64,000 nt of DNA, taken from positions 1-64,000 of the forward strand of contig NZ_FOEP01000010.1 in assembly GCF_900110775.1 (NCBI RefSeq). Reading direction: 5' to 3'. The position numbers and the translations under genes are program-made. Source of the stretch: Thalassovita taeanensis (lineage in GTDB: Bacteria; Pseudomonadota; Alphaproteobacteria; Rhodobacterales; Rhodobacteraceae). A model generated the notes under the pieces. It saw only the letters and a program-made list of their open reading frames with translations. It had not been told where the DNA came from and did not search any database. Shown here piece after piece: positions 9,559 to 18,749 of this stretch (within the stretch, counting starts at the first letter, position 1; each line of letters opens with the position of its first letter).

Positions 9559-10752
9559 ATGGCTTGGAAGACATTGGATGACATCGACCTGAACGGCAAA
9601 CGTGTCATGGTACGCGTGGACATCAATGTGCCGCTGGAAAACGGTGTCGTGTCAGATGCCACGCGCATCGAGCGGATCGTGCCAACTATAAACGACATTC
9701 TGGCCAAGGGCGGTCGCCCCCTGCTCGTCGCGCATTTCGGGCGCCCCAAGGGCAAGGTCGTGCTGGATCTCAGCCTGCGGGTAGTGCTGAAGGCGCTAGA
9801 AAAGGCGCTTGGCCACACGGTGGGCTTTGTCGAGACACTGGAAGGCGCCGAGGCGCTGACCGACGAGGTGAAGGGCGCCGAGGTTGTGCTGCTGGAAAAC
9901 ATCCGTTTCCATCCCGGCGAGGAACAGAATGACCCGGCCTTTGCCGCGCGTCTTGCCGCACTGGCCGATGTCTATTGCAATGATGCGTTTTCGGCGGCTC
10001 ATCGGGCGCACGCCTCGACCGAGGGCGTGGCGCGATTGCTACCCGCCTGCGCCGGACGTCAGATGCAGGCCGAACTGGAAGCGCTGGAAACAGCACTTGG
10101 CCACCCGGAACACCCGGTTGTCGCCGTTGTGGGAGGCGCAAAAGTTTCGACCAAGCTGGAGCTGTTGGGCAATCTGGTTGAAAAGGTGGATTATCTGGTG
10201 ATCGGTGGCGGCATGGCCAACACATTTCTGGCCGCGCGCGGTATCGACGTGGGGAAATCCCTGTGCGAACATGAGATGACGGAAACCGCCGAACAGATCC
10301 GCCTGAAAGCGCTGGACCTGGGGTGCGAGATTGTGCTGCCCTCGGATGTCGTCGTGGCGCGTGAGTTCAAAGCTGGCGCCGCCAACGAAGTGGTTGGGGC
10401 CGATGAATGCCCCGCCGACGCGATGATTTTGGATGCCGGGCCCAAAGCCGTGGCACGGATTTGCGACATTCTAGGTCAAGCCAAAACGCTGATCTGGAAC
10501 GGACCGCTGGGGGCGTTCGAGATCGAACCGTTCGATGCCGCCACCAATGCCGCCGCCAGCGCCGCCGCAACCCTCAGCCGTGCGGGCAAGCTGATTTCGG
10601 TCGCGGGGGGCGGTGACACAGTGTCGGCGCTGAACAAGGCCGAAGCCGCAGATGATTTCACCTATATCAGCACGGCGGGGGGCGCGTTTCTGGAATGGAT
10701 GGAAGGGAAAACCCTGCCCGGTGTTGCGGCACTTGAAGCGTCAAATGCCTGA
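9559..10752 (+). CDS. pgk: Phosphoglycerate kinase
   Basis: The enzyme interconverts 1,3-bisphosphoglycerate and 3-phosphoglycerate with ATP in glycolysis and gluconeogenesis. The 397-residue protein shows [14 protein letters not shown], the substrate-binding [38 protein letters not shown] and a C-terminal GGGDTVSAL nucleotide loop. I set the start at the ATG at 9559, 8 bases after GGAG; the frame runs nine codons further upstream. The aldolase gene follows in the same direction about 120 bases on. Confidence 0.97.
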   Translation: MAWKTLDDIDLNGKRVMVRVDINVPLENGVVSDATRIERIVPTINDILAKGGRPLLVAHFGRPKGKVVLDLSLRVVLKALEKALGHTVGFVETLEGAEALTDEVKGAEVVLLENIRFHPGEEQNDPAFAARLAALADVYCNDAFSAAHRAHASTEGVARLLPACAGRQMQAELEALETALGHPEHPVVAVVGGAKVSTKLELLGNLVEKVDYLVIGGGMANTFLAARGIDVGKSLCEHEMTETAEQIRLKALDLGCEIVLPSDVVVAREFKAGAANEVVGADECPADAMILDAGPKAVARICDILGQAKTLIWNGPLGAFEIEPFDAATNAAASAAATLSRAGKLISVAGGGDTVSALNKAEAADDFTYISTAGGAFLEWMEGKTLPGVAALEASNA

Positions 10753-10870
10753 AAACCGTTGCGCCGCAGATCGTTAGCGCCACCATAATTGTAACCCGGC
10801 GGCCTCTCGCCTAGTGTCGGCGCGAAACGGGCAGCCCCCATGTATTTAACGCCTTTGGACGGAATTCAAA

Positions 10871-11764
10871 ATGTCAAAACAGAACCAAGCAGACCAGATG
10901 CGCACGGGAAACGGCTTTATCGCCGCTCTTGATCAGAGCGGCGGATCGACCCCCAAGGCGCTCGGCCTTTATGGCATCGGCGAAGACGCCTATGGCTCGG
11001 ACGAGGAAATGTTCGGCCTGATCCATGACATGCGCGCGCGGATCGTCAAATCGCCCGCCTTCACTGGCGATCAGATCATTGGCGCGATTCTGTTTGAACG
11101 CACGATGGACAGCGAGATCGACGGCAAACCCTCGGCTACCTATCTGTGGGAAGAGCGTCGTGTCGTGCCGTTTCTGAAGATCGACAAAGGGTTGATGGAC
11201 GAGGTCGACGGCGTGCGCCTGATGAAACCGAACGACGGGCTGGACGCGCTGCTGGAAAAGGCCGTGAAAGCCGGGATTTTCGGCACCAAAATGCGCTCGG
11301 TGATTGACGCAGCCTCGCCCACCGGCATCGCCGCAGTTGTCGCGCAGCAGTTCGAGGTCGGAAAGCAGATTCTGGCGCATGGGCTGGTACCGATCATCGA
11401 ACCCGAAGTGACCATTTCGATTGCAGACAAGGCTCAAGCCGAAGAAATTCTTCTGGCCGAGATCCTCAAGCACCTGGATGCGTTGCCCGAGGACCAGCAG
11501 GTGATGCTGAAACTGACCCTGCCCGAAACAGCCAACGCCTATAAGCCACTGGTTGACCACCCGCGCGTGATGCGGGTTGTCGCACTATCGGGCGGGTATC
11601 CGCGCGATGTTGCCAATACCAAACTGTCGCAGAACACCGGGATCATCGCCAGCTTCTCGCGCGCTCTGACCGAAGGCCTCACCGCTCAGCAAAACGATGC
11701 AGAGTTCGACGCCACCTTGAGCAATACCATCGCCAGCATCTATGCGGCATCGGTTGCGGGCTAA
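10871..11764 (+). CDS. fda: Fructose-bisphosphate aldolase, class I
   Basis: This 297-residue protein matches the bacterial class I (Schiff-base) aldolase family rather than the zinc class II enzymes. It has [17 protein letters not shown] at the N-terminus, [32 protein letters not shown] and VMLKLTLPE, where the last lysine is the likely Schiff-base residue. It cleaves fructose-1,6-bisphosphate to triose phosphates, next to pgk in glycolysis. GGACGG precedes the ATG. Confidence 0.92.
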   Translation: MSKQNQADQMRTGNGFIAALDQSGGSTPKALGLYGIGEDAYGSDEEMFGLIHDMRARIVKSPAFTGDQIIGAILFERTMDSEIDGKPSATYLWEERRVVPFLKIDKGLMDEVDGVRLMKPNDGLDALLEKAVKAGIFGTKMRSVIDAASPTGIAAVVAQQFEVGKQILAHGLVPIIEPEVTISIADKAQAEEILLAEILKHLDALPEDQQVMLKLTLPETANAYKPLVDHPRVMRVVALSGGYPRDVANTKLSQNTGIIASFSRALTEGLTAQQNDAEFDATLSNTIASIYAASVAG

Positions 11765-11817
11765 GAGTCGCGCGCACCTTTGTGCAGGCGTGTAGCACGC
11801 GTGTCTGCAAAATAATT

Positions 11818-11845
11818 GGGGCGGTGTTCAAGCACCGCCCCTGTT
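11818..11845. terminator. Terminator hairpin after the aldolase gene
   Basis: GGGGCGGTG-TTCAAG-CACCGCCCC forms a 9-base perfect stem between the convergent aldolase and aidB-like genes. On the minus strand a T-rich run follows (AATTATTTTG), and on the plus strand only TGTTC, so it may serve the minus-strand gene better. Confidence 0.65.
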
Positions 11846-11849
11846 CAAT

Positions 11850-13463
11850 TCAGATCCGAGCAAGGATAGCCGCGGCATCCAGCCCTGAAACCGCACCAGC
11901 CGTCGCGCCGCGCTGCCCGTCTACGCGGGTGGATACATAGCCATCAGCCACCGCATGTGGCGCGGTTTCGATCAGGAAAGACGCCGCCAGAAGCGTGGCC
12001 AGGCTTTCGGTGAACCAGCGCGCTTCGGCCTCCTCTGGCAGCGTTGGCCAGCGCGCATGATGCGCCTTCAACGCCGCGTCATAGCGAGCATCGGCCCCCG
12101 TGACGCTTTGCAGCCGGGCCGTCAGCGTCTGTGCCGCCAGCGGCGCCCGCGCCAATGTCCGCAGGATATCCAGGCAGATCACGTTGCCCGACCCTTCCCA
12201 GATCGAGTTCAGAGGCGCCTCGCGATACAGCATCGGCATCGGCGTTTCCTCAATATAGCCCATGCCGCCAAGGGCCTCCATCGCCTCGTAAATCATGCCG
12301 GGGGCGCGTTTGTTGGACAGGTATTTCGCCAGCGCCACTGCGATGCGGGCAAAGGCGCGGTCTTCTTCGGTGTCGCTATCAAAGGCGTGGGCACAGCCCA
12401 TGGCAAGCGCCAGTGACCCCTCCCAATCCAGTGCCAGATCAGCGATCACCGTACGCATCAGCGGCTGGTCGATCAGTCGGCGCTGAAAGGCGGTACGGTG
12501 GCTGATCCACCAATTTGCCTCGGCCAGCGCCGCCCGCATCAGCCCGGCGGGCGCAATGGCCGTGTCCAGCCTTGTGTGATGCACCATCTCGATAATGGTT
12601 TTCACGCCCTGCCCTTCCTCGCCCAGACGATGCGCGAAGGTGTTACTGTACTCGATCTCGGACGAGGCATTGGCGCGATTACCCAGTTTATCCTTCAGCC
12701 GTTGCAGATACATGGTGTTGCGGCTGCCATCCTCAAGCCAGCGCGGCACCAGAAAGCAGGTCAGCCCGCCGGGGGCCTGCGCGAGCGTCAGAAACCCGTC
12801 ACACATTGGGGCCGAGCAGAACCATTTATGCCCGGTCAAACGATAATCCTCGCCATCCGCCACGGCGCGGGTCGTGTTGGCACGCACGTCCGAGCCCCCC
12901 TGTTTTTCAGTCATCGCCATGCCCATGGTCACGCCTTGTTTCGCGGACAGCGGCGCCACCGACGGATCATAGTGCCGGGCGGCAAGCTTGGGCTCCCACG
13001 CGGCGGACAGCTTGGCGTCGTTGCGTAAGGCAGGCACGGCGGCATAGGTCATCGTCAGGGGGCAGGAAATACCCGGCTCGACCTGCGCCATATAATAAGT
13101 CAGCGCGGCATGGGTGGCATGACCGCCCGGCCGATCTTCCCACGCTGCGGCGGCATAGCCGTGTTCAATCCCCAATGACATCAGATTGTGATATCCGGGA
13201 TGGAACCTCACCTCATCCACCCGGCGGCCCGAGCGATCAAACAACACCAAACGAGGCGGATCGCGCCGGGCATCCTCAGCATCCTGAAGCGTGTTCGCCG
13301 TGCCGAATGCCTGACCGGCATCGGTCAGGGCCTGCGCATCGGCACCAGTCGCGGCAACCCATTCGCGCAGCGGCTGGTCCTCGGCCCAAAGGTTGCGCGC
13401 GCCGCGCGGGGTCGGTTGGTTGCTGACCTCATGCGTCGGTAAATTGCTGTGGGGGTTCGTCAT
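11850..13463 (-). CDS. AidB-like acyl-CoA dehydrogenase
   Basis: This 537-residue flavoprotein belongs to the acyl-CoA dehydrogenase superfamily. The N-terminal THEVSNQPTPRGARNLW segment is close to the THEVxNQ signature of AidB-type proteins, and the length suits that branch. Other motifs are GMAMTEKQGGSDVRANTT, HKWFCSAPMCDGFLTL and the C-terminal EALGGMGYIEE. E. coli AidB is linked to the alkylation response, but the substrate here is unknown. GAGGAGGAG precedes the ATG. There is no neighbouring beta-oxidation or ada gene. Confidence 0.85.
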   Translation of the reverse strand: MTNPHSNLPTHEVSNQPTPRGARNLWAEDQPLREWVAATGADAQALTDAGQAFGTANTLQDAEDARRDPPRLVLFDRSGRRVDEVRFHPGYHNLMSLGIEHGYAAAAWEDRPGGHATHAALTYYMAQVEPGISCPLTMTYAAVPALRNDAKLSAAWEPKLAARHYDPSVAPLSAKQGVTMGMAMTEKQGGSDVRANTTRAVADGEDYRLTGHKWFCSAPMCDGFLTLAQAPGGLTCFLVPRWLEDGSRNTMYLQRLKDKLGNRANASSEIEYSNTFAHRLGEEGQGVKTIIEMVHHTRLDTAIAPAGLMRAALAEANWWISHRTAFQRRLIDQPLMRTVIADLALDWEGSLALAMGCAHAFDSDTEEDRAFARIAVALAKYLSNKRAPGMIYEAMEALGGMGYIEETPMPMLYREAPLNSIWEGSGNVICLDILRTLARAPLAAQTLTARLQSVTGADARYDAALKAHHARWPTLPEEAEARWFTESLATLLAASFLIETAPHAVADGYVSTRVDGQRGATAGAVSGLDAAAILARI

Positions 13464-13630
13464 GTCGTCTCCTCCTCGAAACGGGTTTGCATCAGGATGC
13501 GCGGCAACGGTCGCCCGATCCAGTGTGACGTCACGACGCTGGGTTTTTCAAAAAGGGGGATTCACAAAATGATTCGCCTGTGGCATTCTGTATGCACCGC
13601 CCGTCAGACGCGGACATAGAGGCAAAACAG

Positions 13631-13930
13631 ATGACATCCCGCAGAAGACCCGCCTTAGGCGTTTGGGCCTATTTCGCCATTGCATTCAGCCTTGGCGCCT
13701 ATTTTACCTTCGCTGCGGTTCAGGGCAGCTATGGTGTGTTTCGTCGGGTGGAGATCAACGCCGAGGCACAAACCCTGCGCACAGATCTGGCCGCGCTGGA
13801 GCTGAAGGTCACCCGGATGGAAAACCTGACCCTGCGGCTGTCTGATACCTATCTGGATCTGGATTTACTGGACGAACAGGCGCGTTCTGTCCTTGGCATG
13901 CTGCGCAGCGACGAAATCGTCGTCCGCTAG
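13631..13930 (+). CDS. ftsB: Septum formation initiator FtsB/DivIC family
   Basis: This 99-residue protein has a short basic N-terminus (MTSRRRPALG), one transmembrane helix (VWAYFAIAFSLGAYFTFAAV) and a C-terminal coiled coil (INAEAQTLRTDLAALELKV), the layout of FtsB. In other bacteria FtsB bridges FtsL and FtsQ in the divisome. GAGG lies 8 bases before the ATG at 13631, and the 17 upstream codons in frame look non-coding. Its place directly before pdhA is usual in alphaproteobacteria. Confidence 0.83.
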   Translation: MTSRRRPALGVWAYFAIAFSLGAYFTFAAVQGSYGVFRRVEINAEAQTLRTDLAALELKVTRMENLTLRLSDTYLDLDLLDEQARSVLGMLRSDEIVVR

Positions 13931-14000
13931 CCCTTCCCCTCAAGACTACAGTCGGAATGCGCGGCGGCAATTTGCACTCGCACCAAATTGATTCATGCTG

Positions 14001-14026
14001 TATAAGATAGTTTAACGCTAAACTAT
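14001..14026 (+). promoter_or_regulatory. Putative pdh promoter -10 and operator
   Basis: A TATAAG hexamer (14001-14006) is followed at once by ATAGTTTA-ACGC-TAAACTAT (14007-14026), a perfect 8-4-8 inverted repeat. The repeat would cover the transcription start of the pdhA operon, the classic position for a repressor. No well-spaced -35 box is visible. The cognate regulator is unknown. Confidence 0.55.
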
Positions 14027-14052
14027 TATTGTTTCCGGGAGGGGGACGCCGC

Positions 14053-15048
14053 ATGGCCACCAGAAAAACCCAAAGCAAAACAAATGTTTCCGCCGATGAG
14101 CTGAAACAGTTTTATCGCGATATGCTGCTAATCCGGCGATTCGAAGAAAAGGCGGGCCAGCTGTATGGCATGGGCCTGATCGGCGGGTTCTGCCATCTGT
14201 ATATCGGGCAAGAGGCCGTTGTGGTCGGGCTGGAAGCCGCCGCTGAAGAAGGCGACAAGCGCATCACCTCATACCGCGATCACGGCCATATGCTGGCGTG
14301 CGGCATGAACCCTGATGGGGTGATGGCCGAACTGACCGGTCGCGAAGGCGGGTACTCCAAAGGCAAAGGCGGCTCGATGCACATGTTCTCGAAAGAGAAG
14401 CATTTCTATGGCGGGCACGGCATTGTCGGCGCGCAGGTGCCGCTAGGGGCCGGATTGGCCTTTGCAGACAAGTATAAAGACAATGGGCGGGTCACGTTTA
14501 CCTATTTCGGCGATGGCGCAGCCAATCAGGGCCAGGTATACGAAACCTTCAACATGGCCGCGCTGTGGAAACTGCCGGTGATTTTCGTGATCGAAAACAA
14601 CCAATACGCCATGGGTACGTCGCAGCAACGCTCGACCTCTTCCGCCGAGATTTACATGCGTGGCGAGGCATTCGGAATTCCCGGCGAAGCGGTGGACGGC
14701 ATGGATGTTTTGGCAGTGAAGGCCGCTGGCGAAAAAGCCGTGGCGCACTGCCGGTCGGGCGAAGGCCCCTACATCCTTGAAGTGAAAACATATCGCTATC
14801 GCGGCCATTCCATGTCGGACCCGGCGAAATATCGGACCCGCGAGGAAGTGCAGAAAATGCGCGAGGAAAAAGACGCCATCGAACATGTGCGCGACCTTTT
14901 GCTGAGCGGAAAGCACGCCAGCGAGGACGATCTGAAGGCAATCGACAAAGAGATCAAAGGGATCGTGAACAACGCGGCGGACTTCGCCAAAACCAGCCCG
15001 GAACCAGCGCTCGAAGAGCTCTGGACCGACATTTACGCTGACGCTTGA
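14053..15048 (+). CDS. pdhA: Pyruvate dehydrogenase E1 component, alpha subunit
   Basis: The E1 alpha subunit binds thiamine diphosphate and, with E1 beta, decarboxylates pyruvate. The 331-residue protein shows [29 protein letters not shown] and the ThDP motif beginning GDGAANQG and ending [19 protein letters not shown] corresponds to the phosphorylation-loop region of the mitochondrial enzyme. GGGAGGGGGA precedes the ATG at 14053. It opens a pdhA-pdhB-pdhC operon. Confidence 0.96.
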   Translation: MATRKTQSKTNVSADELKQFYRDMLLIRRFEEKAGQLYGMGLIGGFCHLYIGQEAVVVGLEAAAEEGDKRITSYRDHGHMLACGMNPDGVMAELTGREGGYSKGKGGSMHMFSKEKHFYGGHGIVGAQVPLGAGLAFADKYKDNGRVTFTYFGDGAANQGQVYETFNMAALWKLPVIFVIENNQYAMGTSQQRSTSSAEIYMRGEAFGIPGEAVDGMDVLAVKAAGEKAVAHCRSGEGPYILEVKTYRYRGHSMSDPAKYRTREEVQKMREEKDAIEHVRDLLLSGKHASEDDLKAIDKEIKGIVNNAADFAKTSPEPALEELWTDIYADA

Positions 15049-15062
15049 GGGGAGAGACACCA

Positions 15063-16433
15063 ATGGCAACCGAGATTCTGATGCCCGCCCTGTCCCCCAC
15101 CATGGAAGAGGGAACGCTGGCGAAATGGTTGGTCAAAGAGGGCGATACCGTGTCCTCTGGCGATATCATGGCCGAAATCGAAACCGACAAGGCCACGATG
15201 GAGTTCGAAGCCGTCGATGAAGGCGTGATCGGCAAGATCCTGATCGCCGAAGGCACCGAAGGGGTGAAGGTTAACACCCCCATCGCGGTTCTTCTGGAAG
15301 AGGGCGAAAGCGCTGATGACATGGCCGCGGCGCCTGCGTCGGCAGCGGCCCCCGTGCCTGCTGCCCCCCCGGTCAATAAGGCCCCCGCCGTTGTGGCAGC
15401 TCCAGCTTCTGCCCAAAGCGATCTGACCCCGGACTGGCCCGAAGGCACGCCGGTAAAAAAGCAGACCGTGCGCGAGGCGCTGCGTGATGCGATGGCCGAG
15501 GAAATGCGCGCCAACCCGAACGTGTTCCTGATGGGTGAAGAAGTCGCCGAATATCAGGGGGCCTATAAGGTCAGCCAGGGCTTGCTAGACGAATTTGGAA
15601 GCAAACGCATCATCGACACGCCGATCACCGAGCATGGCTTTGCCGGCATCGCGGTTGGTGCCTCGTTCGGCGGGTTGCGCCCGATTGTCGAATTCATGAC
15701 CTTCAACTTCGCCATGCAGGCGATTGACCATATCATCAACTCGGCCGCCAAGACGCTTTATATGTCCGGCGGTCAGATGGGGGCACCGATGGTGTTCCGT
15801 GGTCCAAACGGCGCCGCCGCGCGTGTGGGCGCCCAGCATAGTCAGGACTATTCGGCCTGGTACGCACAAATCCCCGGTCTGAAAGTGGTCATTCCCTATT
15901 CGGCGGCGGATTACAAAGGCCTGATGAAAACCGCGATCCGCGATCCGAACCCGGTGATCTTCCTTGAGAACGAGATCCTCTATGGCCGCTCGTTCGACGT
16001 GCCCGTTATGGATGATTTCACCATCCCCTTCGGCAAGGCCAAGATCTGCCGCGAGGGCACAGATGTCACCATCGTCAGCTTCGGCATCGGGATGAGCTAT
16101 GCGCTTGAGGCGAGTGAAATGCTGGCCGCCGAAGGCATCAGTGCCGAAGTGATCGACCTGCGCACCTTGCGCCCGCTGGATTACGAAACCGTTCTCAACT
16201 CCGTCATGAAAACAAACCGTTGCGTGACTGTGGAAGAAGGCTTTCCGGTCGCATCAATCGGCAACCATCTGTCGGCGGTGATCATGCAGCGCGCGTTTGA
16301 TTATCTGGACGCGCCGGTCATCAACTGCACCGGCAAGGACGTGCCAATGCCCTATGCCGCCAATCTGGAAAAGCATGCGTTGCTGACAACCGACGAGGTG
16401 ATCGACGCTGTCAAACAAGTGACCTATCGCTGA
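15063..16433 (+). CDS. pdhB: Pyruvate dehydrogenase E1 component, beta subunit, with N-terminal lipoyl domain
   Basis: This 456-residue subunit has a lipoyl domain (about residues 2-80, [10 protein letters not shown] with the lipoyl Lys). An Ala/Pro linker and the E1 beta transketolase-like domain (from about residue 130; [33 protein letters not shown]) follow. A lipoyl domain on E1 beta is known in alphaproteobacteria. The start is the ATG at 15063, 14 bases after the pdhA stop. The lipoyl domain is almost identical to that of PdhC. Confidence 0.96.
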   Translation: MATEILMPALSPTMEEGTLAKWLVKEGDTVSSGDIMAEIETDKATMEFEAVDEGVIGKILIAEGTEGVKVNTPIAVLLEEGESADDMAAAPASAAAPVPAAPPVNKAPAVVAAPASAQSDLTPDWPEGTPVKKQTVREALRDAMAEEMRANPNVFLMGEEVAEYQGAYKVSQGLLDEFGSKRIIDTPITEHGFAGIAVGASFGGLRPIVEFMTFNFAMQAIDHIINSAAKTLYMSGGQMGAPMVFRGPNGAAARVGAQHSQDYSAWYAQIPGLKVVIPYSAADYKGLMKTAIRDPNPVIFLENEILYGRSFDVPVMDDFTIPFGKAKICREGTDVTIVSFGIGMSYALEASEMLAAEGISAEVIDLRTLRPLDYETVLNSVMKTNRCVTVEEGFPVASIGNHLSAVIMQRAFDYLDAPVINCTGKDVPMPYAANLEKHALLTTDEVIDAVKQVTYR

Positions 16434-16443
16434 GGAGAGCGTT

Positions 16444-17739
16444 ATGCCTGTAGAAATTCTAATGCCTGCTCTCTCCCCCACGATGGAAGAGGGAACACTG
16501 GCGAAATGGCTGGTCAAAGAGGGCGATACGGTATCCTCTGGCGACCTGCTAGCCGAGATTGAAACCGATAAGGCGACGATGGAATTCGAAGCCGTCGACG
16601 AAGGTGTGATCGGCAAGATCCTGATCGCCGAAGGCAGTGAGGGCGTGAAGGTAAACACCCCGATCGCCGTGCTGCTGGAAGACGGCGAAAGCGCGGATGA
16701 TATCGGCGCAGCCGCGCCAGCAGCCGCGCCCTCCGCCGCACCGGTCACGGTCGAAACGGCGTCACCTGCCCCTGTGGCTGCCCCGGCGGCCCCTAAAGCA
16801 GCGGACGGCGGTCGCGTGTTTGCCTCGCCTCTGGCTCGTCGGATTGCTGCGGAAAAGGGTCTCGACCTGAGCCAGATTGCGGGCTCTGGCCCGCGTGGGC
16901 GGATCGTAAAAGCGGATGTGCAAGACGCCACAGCCAGTACCCCCGCCGCCGTCGCTGCTTCAGCCCCGGAATCGCAACCAACCCCGGTCGCAGCCGCAGC
17001 GCCAACCGGCCCTTCGACAGATGCTGTGCTCAAAACCTATGCCGATCGCAGCTTCACCGAAATCAAGCTGGACGGTATGCGCAAAATCATCGCCGCCCGC
17101 CTGACCGAGGCAAAGCAAACCATCCCGCACTTCTATCTGCGTCGCGATATCAAACTGGATGCATTGCTGAAATTCCGTGGCCAGCTGAACAAGCAACTGG
17201 AAGGCCGCGGCGTGAAGCTGTCGGTGAATGATTTCATCATAAAGGCCTGCGCTCTGGCCCTGCAATCGGTGCCTGCGGCAAACGCCGTCTGGGCTGGCGA
17301 CCGTATTCTGCAGCTGAAGCCTTCGGACGTAGCTGTGGCCGTTGCCATTGAGGGCGGGCTGTTCACGCCAGTGCTGAAAGACGCCGAAATGAAGTCGCTT
17401 TCGGCGCTGTCCGCCGAAATGAAAGACCTCGCCACCCGCGCCCGGGATCGTAAACTCGCTCCGCATGAGTATCAGGGCGGCAGCTTCGCGATTTCAAATC
17501 TCGGCATGTTCGGAATCGACAATTTCGACGCGGTAATCAACCCGCCGCACGGGGCCATTCTGGCCGTGGGCGCTGGGGTGAAAAAACCCGTTGTTGGTCT
17601 GGACGGCGAACTGACTGTCGCCACGGTGATGACGGTCACGCTCAGCGTCGATCACAGGGTGATCGATGGCGCGCTTGGGGCGGAACTGCTGCAAGCCATC
17701 GTCGAAAACCTTGAAAACCCGATGGTCATGCTGGCTTGA
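16444..17739 (+). CDS. pdhC: Dihydrolipoamide acetyltransferase (E2) of pyruvate dehydrogenase
   Basis: The E2 core transfers the acetyl group from lipoamide to CoA. The 431-residue protein has one lipoyl domain (about 2-80, lipoyl Lys in [10 protein letters not shown]), an Ala/Pro linker and the peripheral subunit-binding domain ([19 protein letters not shown], about 122-155). A second linker leads to the catalytic domain with [15 protein letters not shown] near the C-terminus. It starts 10 bases after the pdhB stop. E3 is not in the window. Confidence 0.97.
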   Translation: MPVEILMPALSPTMEEGTLAKWLVKEGDTVSSGDLLAEIETDKATMEFEAVDEGVIGKILIAEGSEGVKVNTPIAVLLEDGESADDIGAAAPAAAPSAAPVTVETASPAPVAAPAAPKAADGGRVFASPLARRIAAEKGLDLSQIAGSGPRGRIVKADVQDATASTPAAVAASAPESQPTPVAAAAPTGPSTDAVLKTYADRSFTEIKLDGMRKIIAARLTEAKQTIPHFYLRRDIKLDALLKFRGQLNKQLEGRGVKLSVNDFIIKACALALQSVPAANAVWAGDRILQLKPSDVAVAVAIEGGLFTPVLKDAEMKSLSALSAEMKDLATRARDRKLAPHEYQGGSFAISNLGMFGIDNFDAVINPPHGAILAVGAGVKKPVVGLDGELTVATVMTVTLSVDHRVIDGALGAELLQAIVENLENPMVMLA

Positions 17740-17758
17740 TCGACCCTTCAAAATACGA

Positions 17759-17790
17759 CCCCCCCCCCCGAGCAACGCTCGGGGGGTTTT
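17759..17790 (+). terminator. Terminator of the pdh operon
   Basis: CCCCCCGAGC-AAC-GCTCGGGGGG (17764-17786) is a perfect 10-base stem followed by TTTT. The left arm lies in an uninterrupted run of 11 C (17759-17769), a tract prone to slippage. It separates pdhC from the convergent cysE. Confidence 0.9.
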
Positions 17791-17807
17791 CACATAAATA
17801 CCAGAAG

Positions 17808-18614
17808 TCACTGCGTTCCCAGCAACTGATCCATGGTGATCGAAGGCGTCGCACAACCTGCCGCCCCCACCACTTTGGCCGGTACGCCCGCAACCGTGCT
17901 TTTCGGCGGTACATCGTGCAGCACGACCGAACCCGCCGCAATCCGCGAGCAATGACCGATATGGATATTGCCCAACACCTTGGCCCCCGCGCCGATCAGC
18001 ACTCCATCGCCAATCTTCGGATGCCGGTCCTCTTCTTCTTTACCAGTCCCGCCCAGTGTCACCGAATGCAGCATCGACACATTGTCGCCAACCACAGCCG
18101 TTTCGCCAATCACGATGGAATGAGCGTGATCGATCATGATCCCTTTGCCGATCGTCGCTGCGGGGTGAATATCGACACCAAATGCTTCTGACACCCGCAT
18201 CTGGAAGAAATACGCCATGTCCTGACGCCCATTTTGCCACAGCCAATGGCCGATACGATATGCCTGAAGCGCCTGAAAGCCTTTGAAAAACATCAGCGGT
18301 TGCAGAAAGCGATGGCAGGCCGGATCGCGCTCGTAAACCGCAGTGATATCTGCCCGTGCCGACAGCGACAGCAAGGGATCGTCGGCATAAGCCGCATCAC
18401 AAATCTCGCGGATCAACTGCTCCGACATCTCACCCGATGCCAGTTTCAATGATGTCCGATACGCCAGCGCCCGTTCGATTGACGCATGGTGCAGAATACT
18501 GGAATGGATCAACCCGCCTAACAGCGGCTCATCACGCACGGCCAACTCGGCTTCGGTTATGATCTTGTCCCAAACCGGGTCAAATTCTGTCAGTTGTGTC
18601 TTAGTTTTTGCCAT
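17808..18614 (-). CDS. cysE: Serine O-acetyltransferase
   Basis: The enzyme acetylates serine in the first step of cysteine synthesis. The 268-residue protein has the helical N-terminal SAT domain and a C-terminal left-handed beta helix of hexapeptide repeats (GVDIHPAATIGKGIMIDHAHSIVIG in part). The catalytic DHA/H residues and VAGVPAKVVG follow. GGAGGG precedes the ATG. It lies downstream of, and co-directional with, GTA g15; cysE beside the GTA cluster is, from memory, also seen in R. capsulatus. Confidence 0.95.
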   Translation of the reverse strand: MAKTKTQLTEFDPVWDKIITEAELAVRDEPLLGGLIHSSILHHASIERALAYRTSLKLASGEMSEQLIREICDAAYADDPLLSLSARADITAVYERDPACHRFLQPLMFFKGFQALQAYRIGHWLWQNGRQDMAYFFQMRVSEAFGVDIHPAATIGKGIMIDHAHSIVIGETAVVGDNVSMLHSVTLGGTGKEEEDRHPKIGDGVLIGAGAKVLGNIHIGHCSRIAAGSVVLHDVPPKSTVAGVPAKVVGAAGCATPSITMDQLLGTQ

Positions 18615-18749
18615 GACTTACGCCCTCCGGTCCGTTTCTCTATATCAGATAGGCGCGTTTAACAAAATGCAAAGCTGTGATGAGCCAGATTTGTAATTCA
18701 CATAGGTTTCAGCCGGGCGATGCCAATTTGACCCCACCCGACCGTCTGA

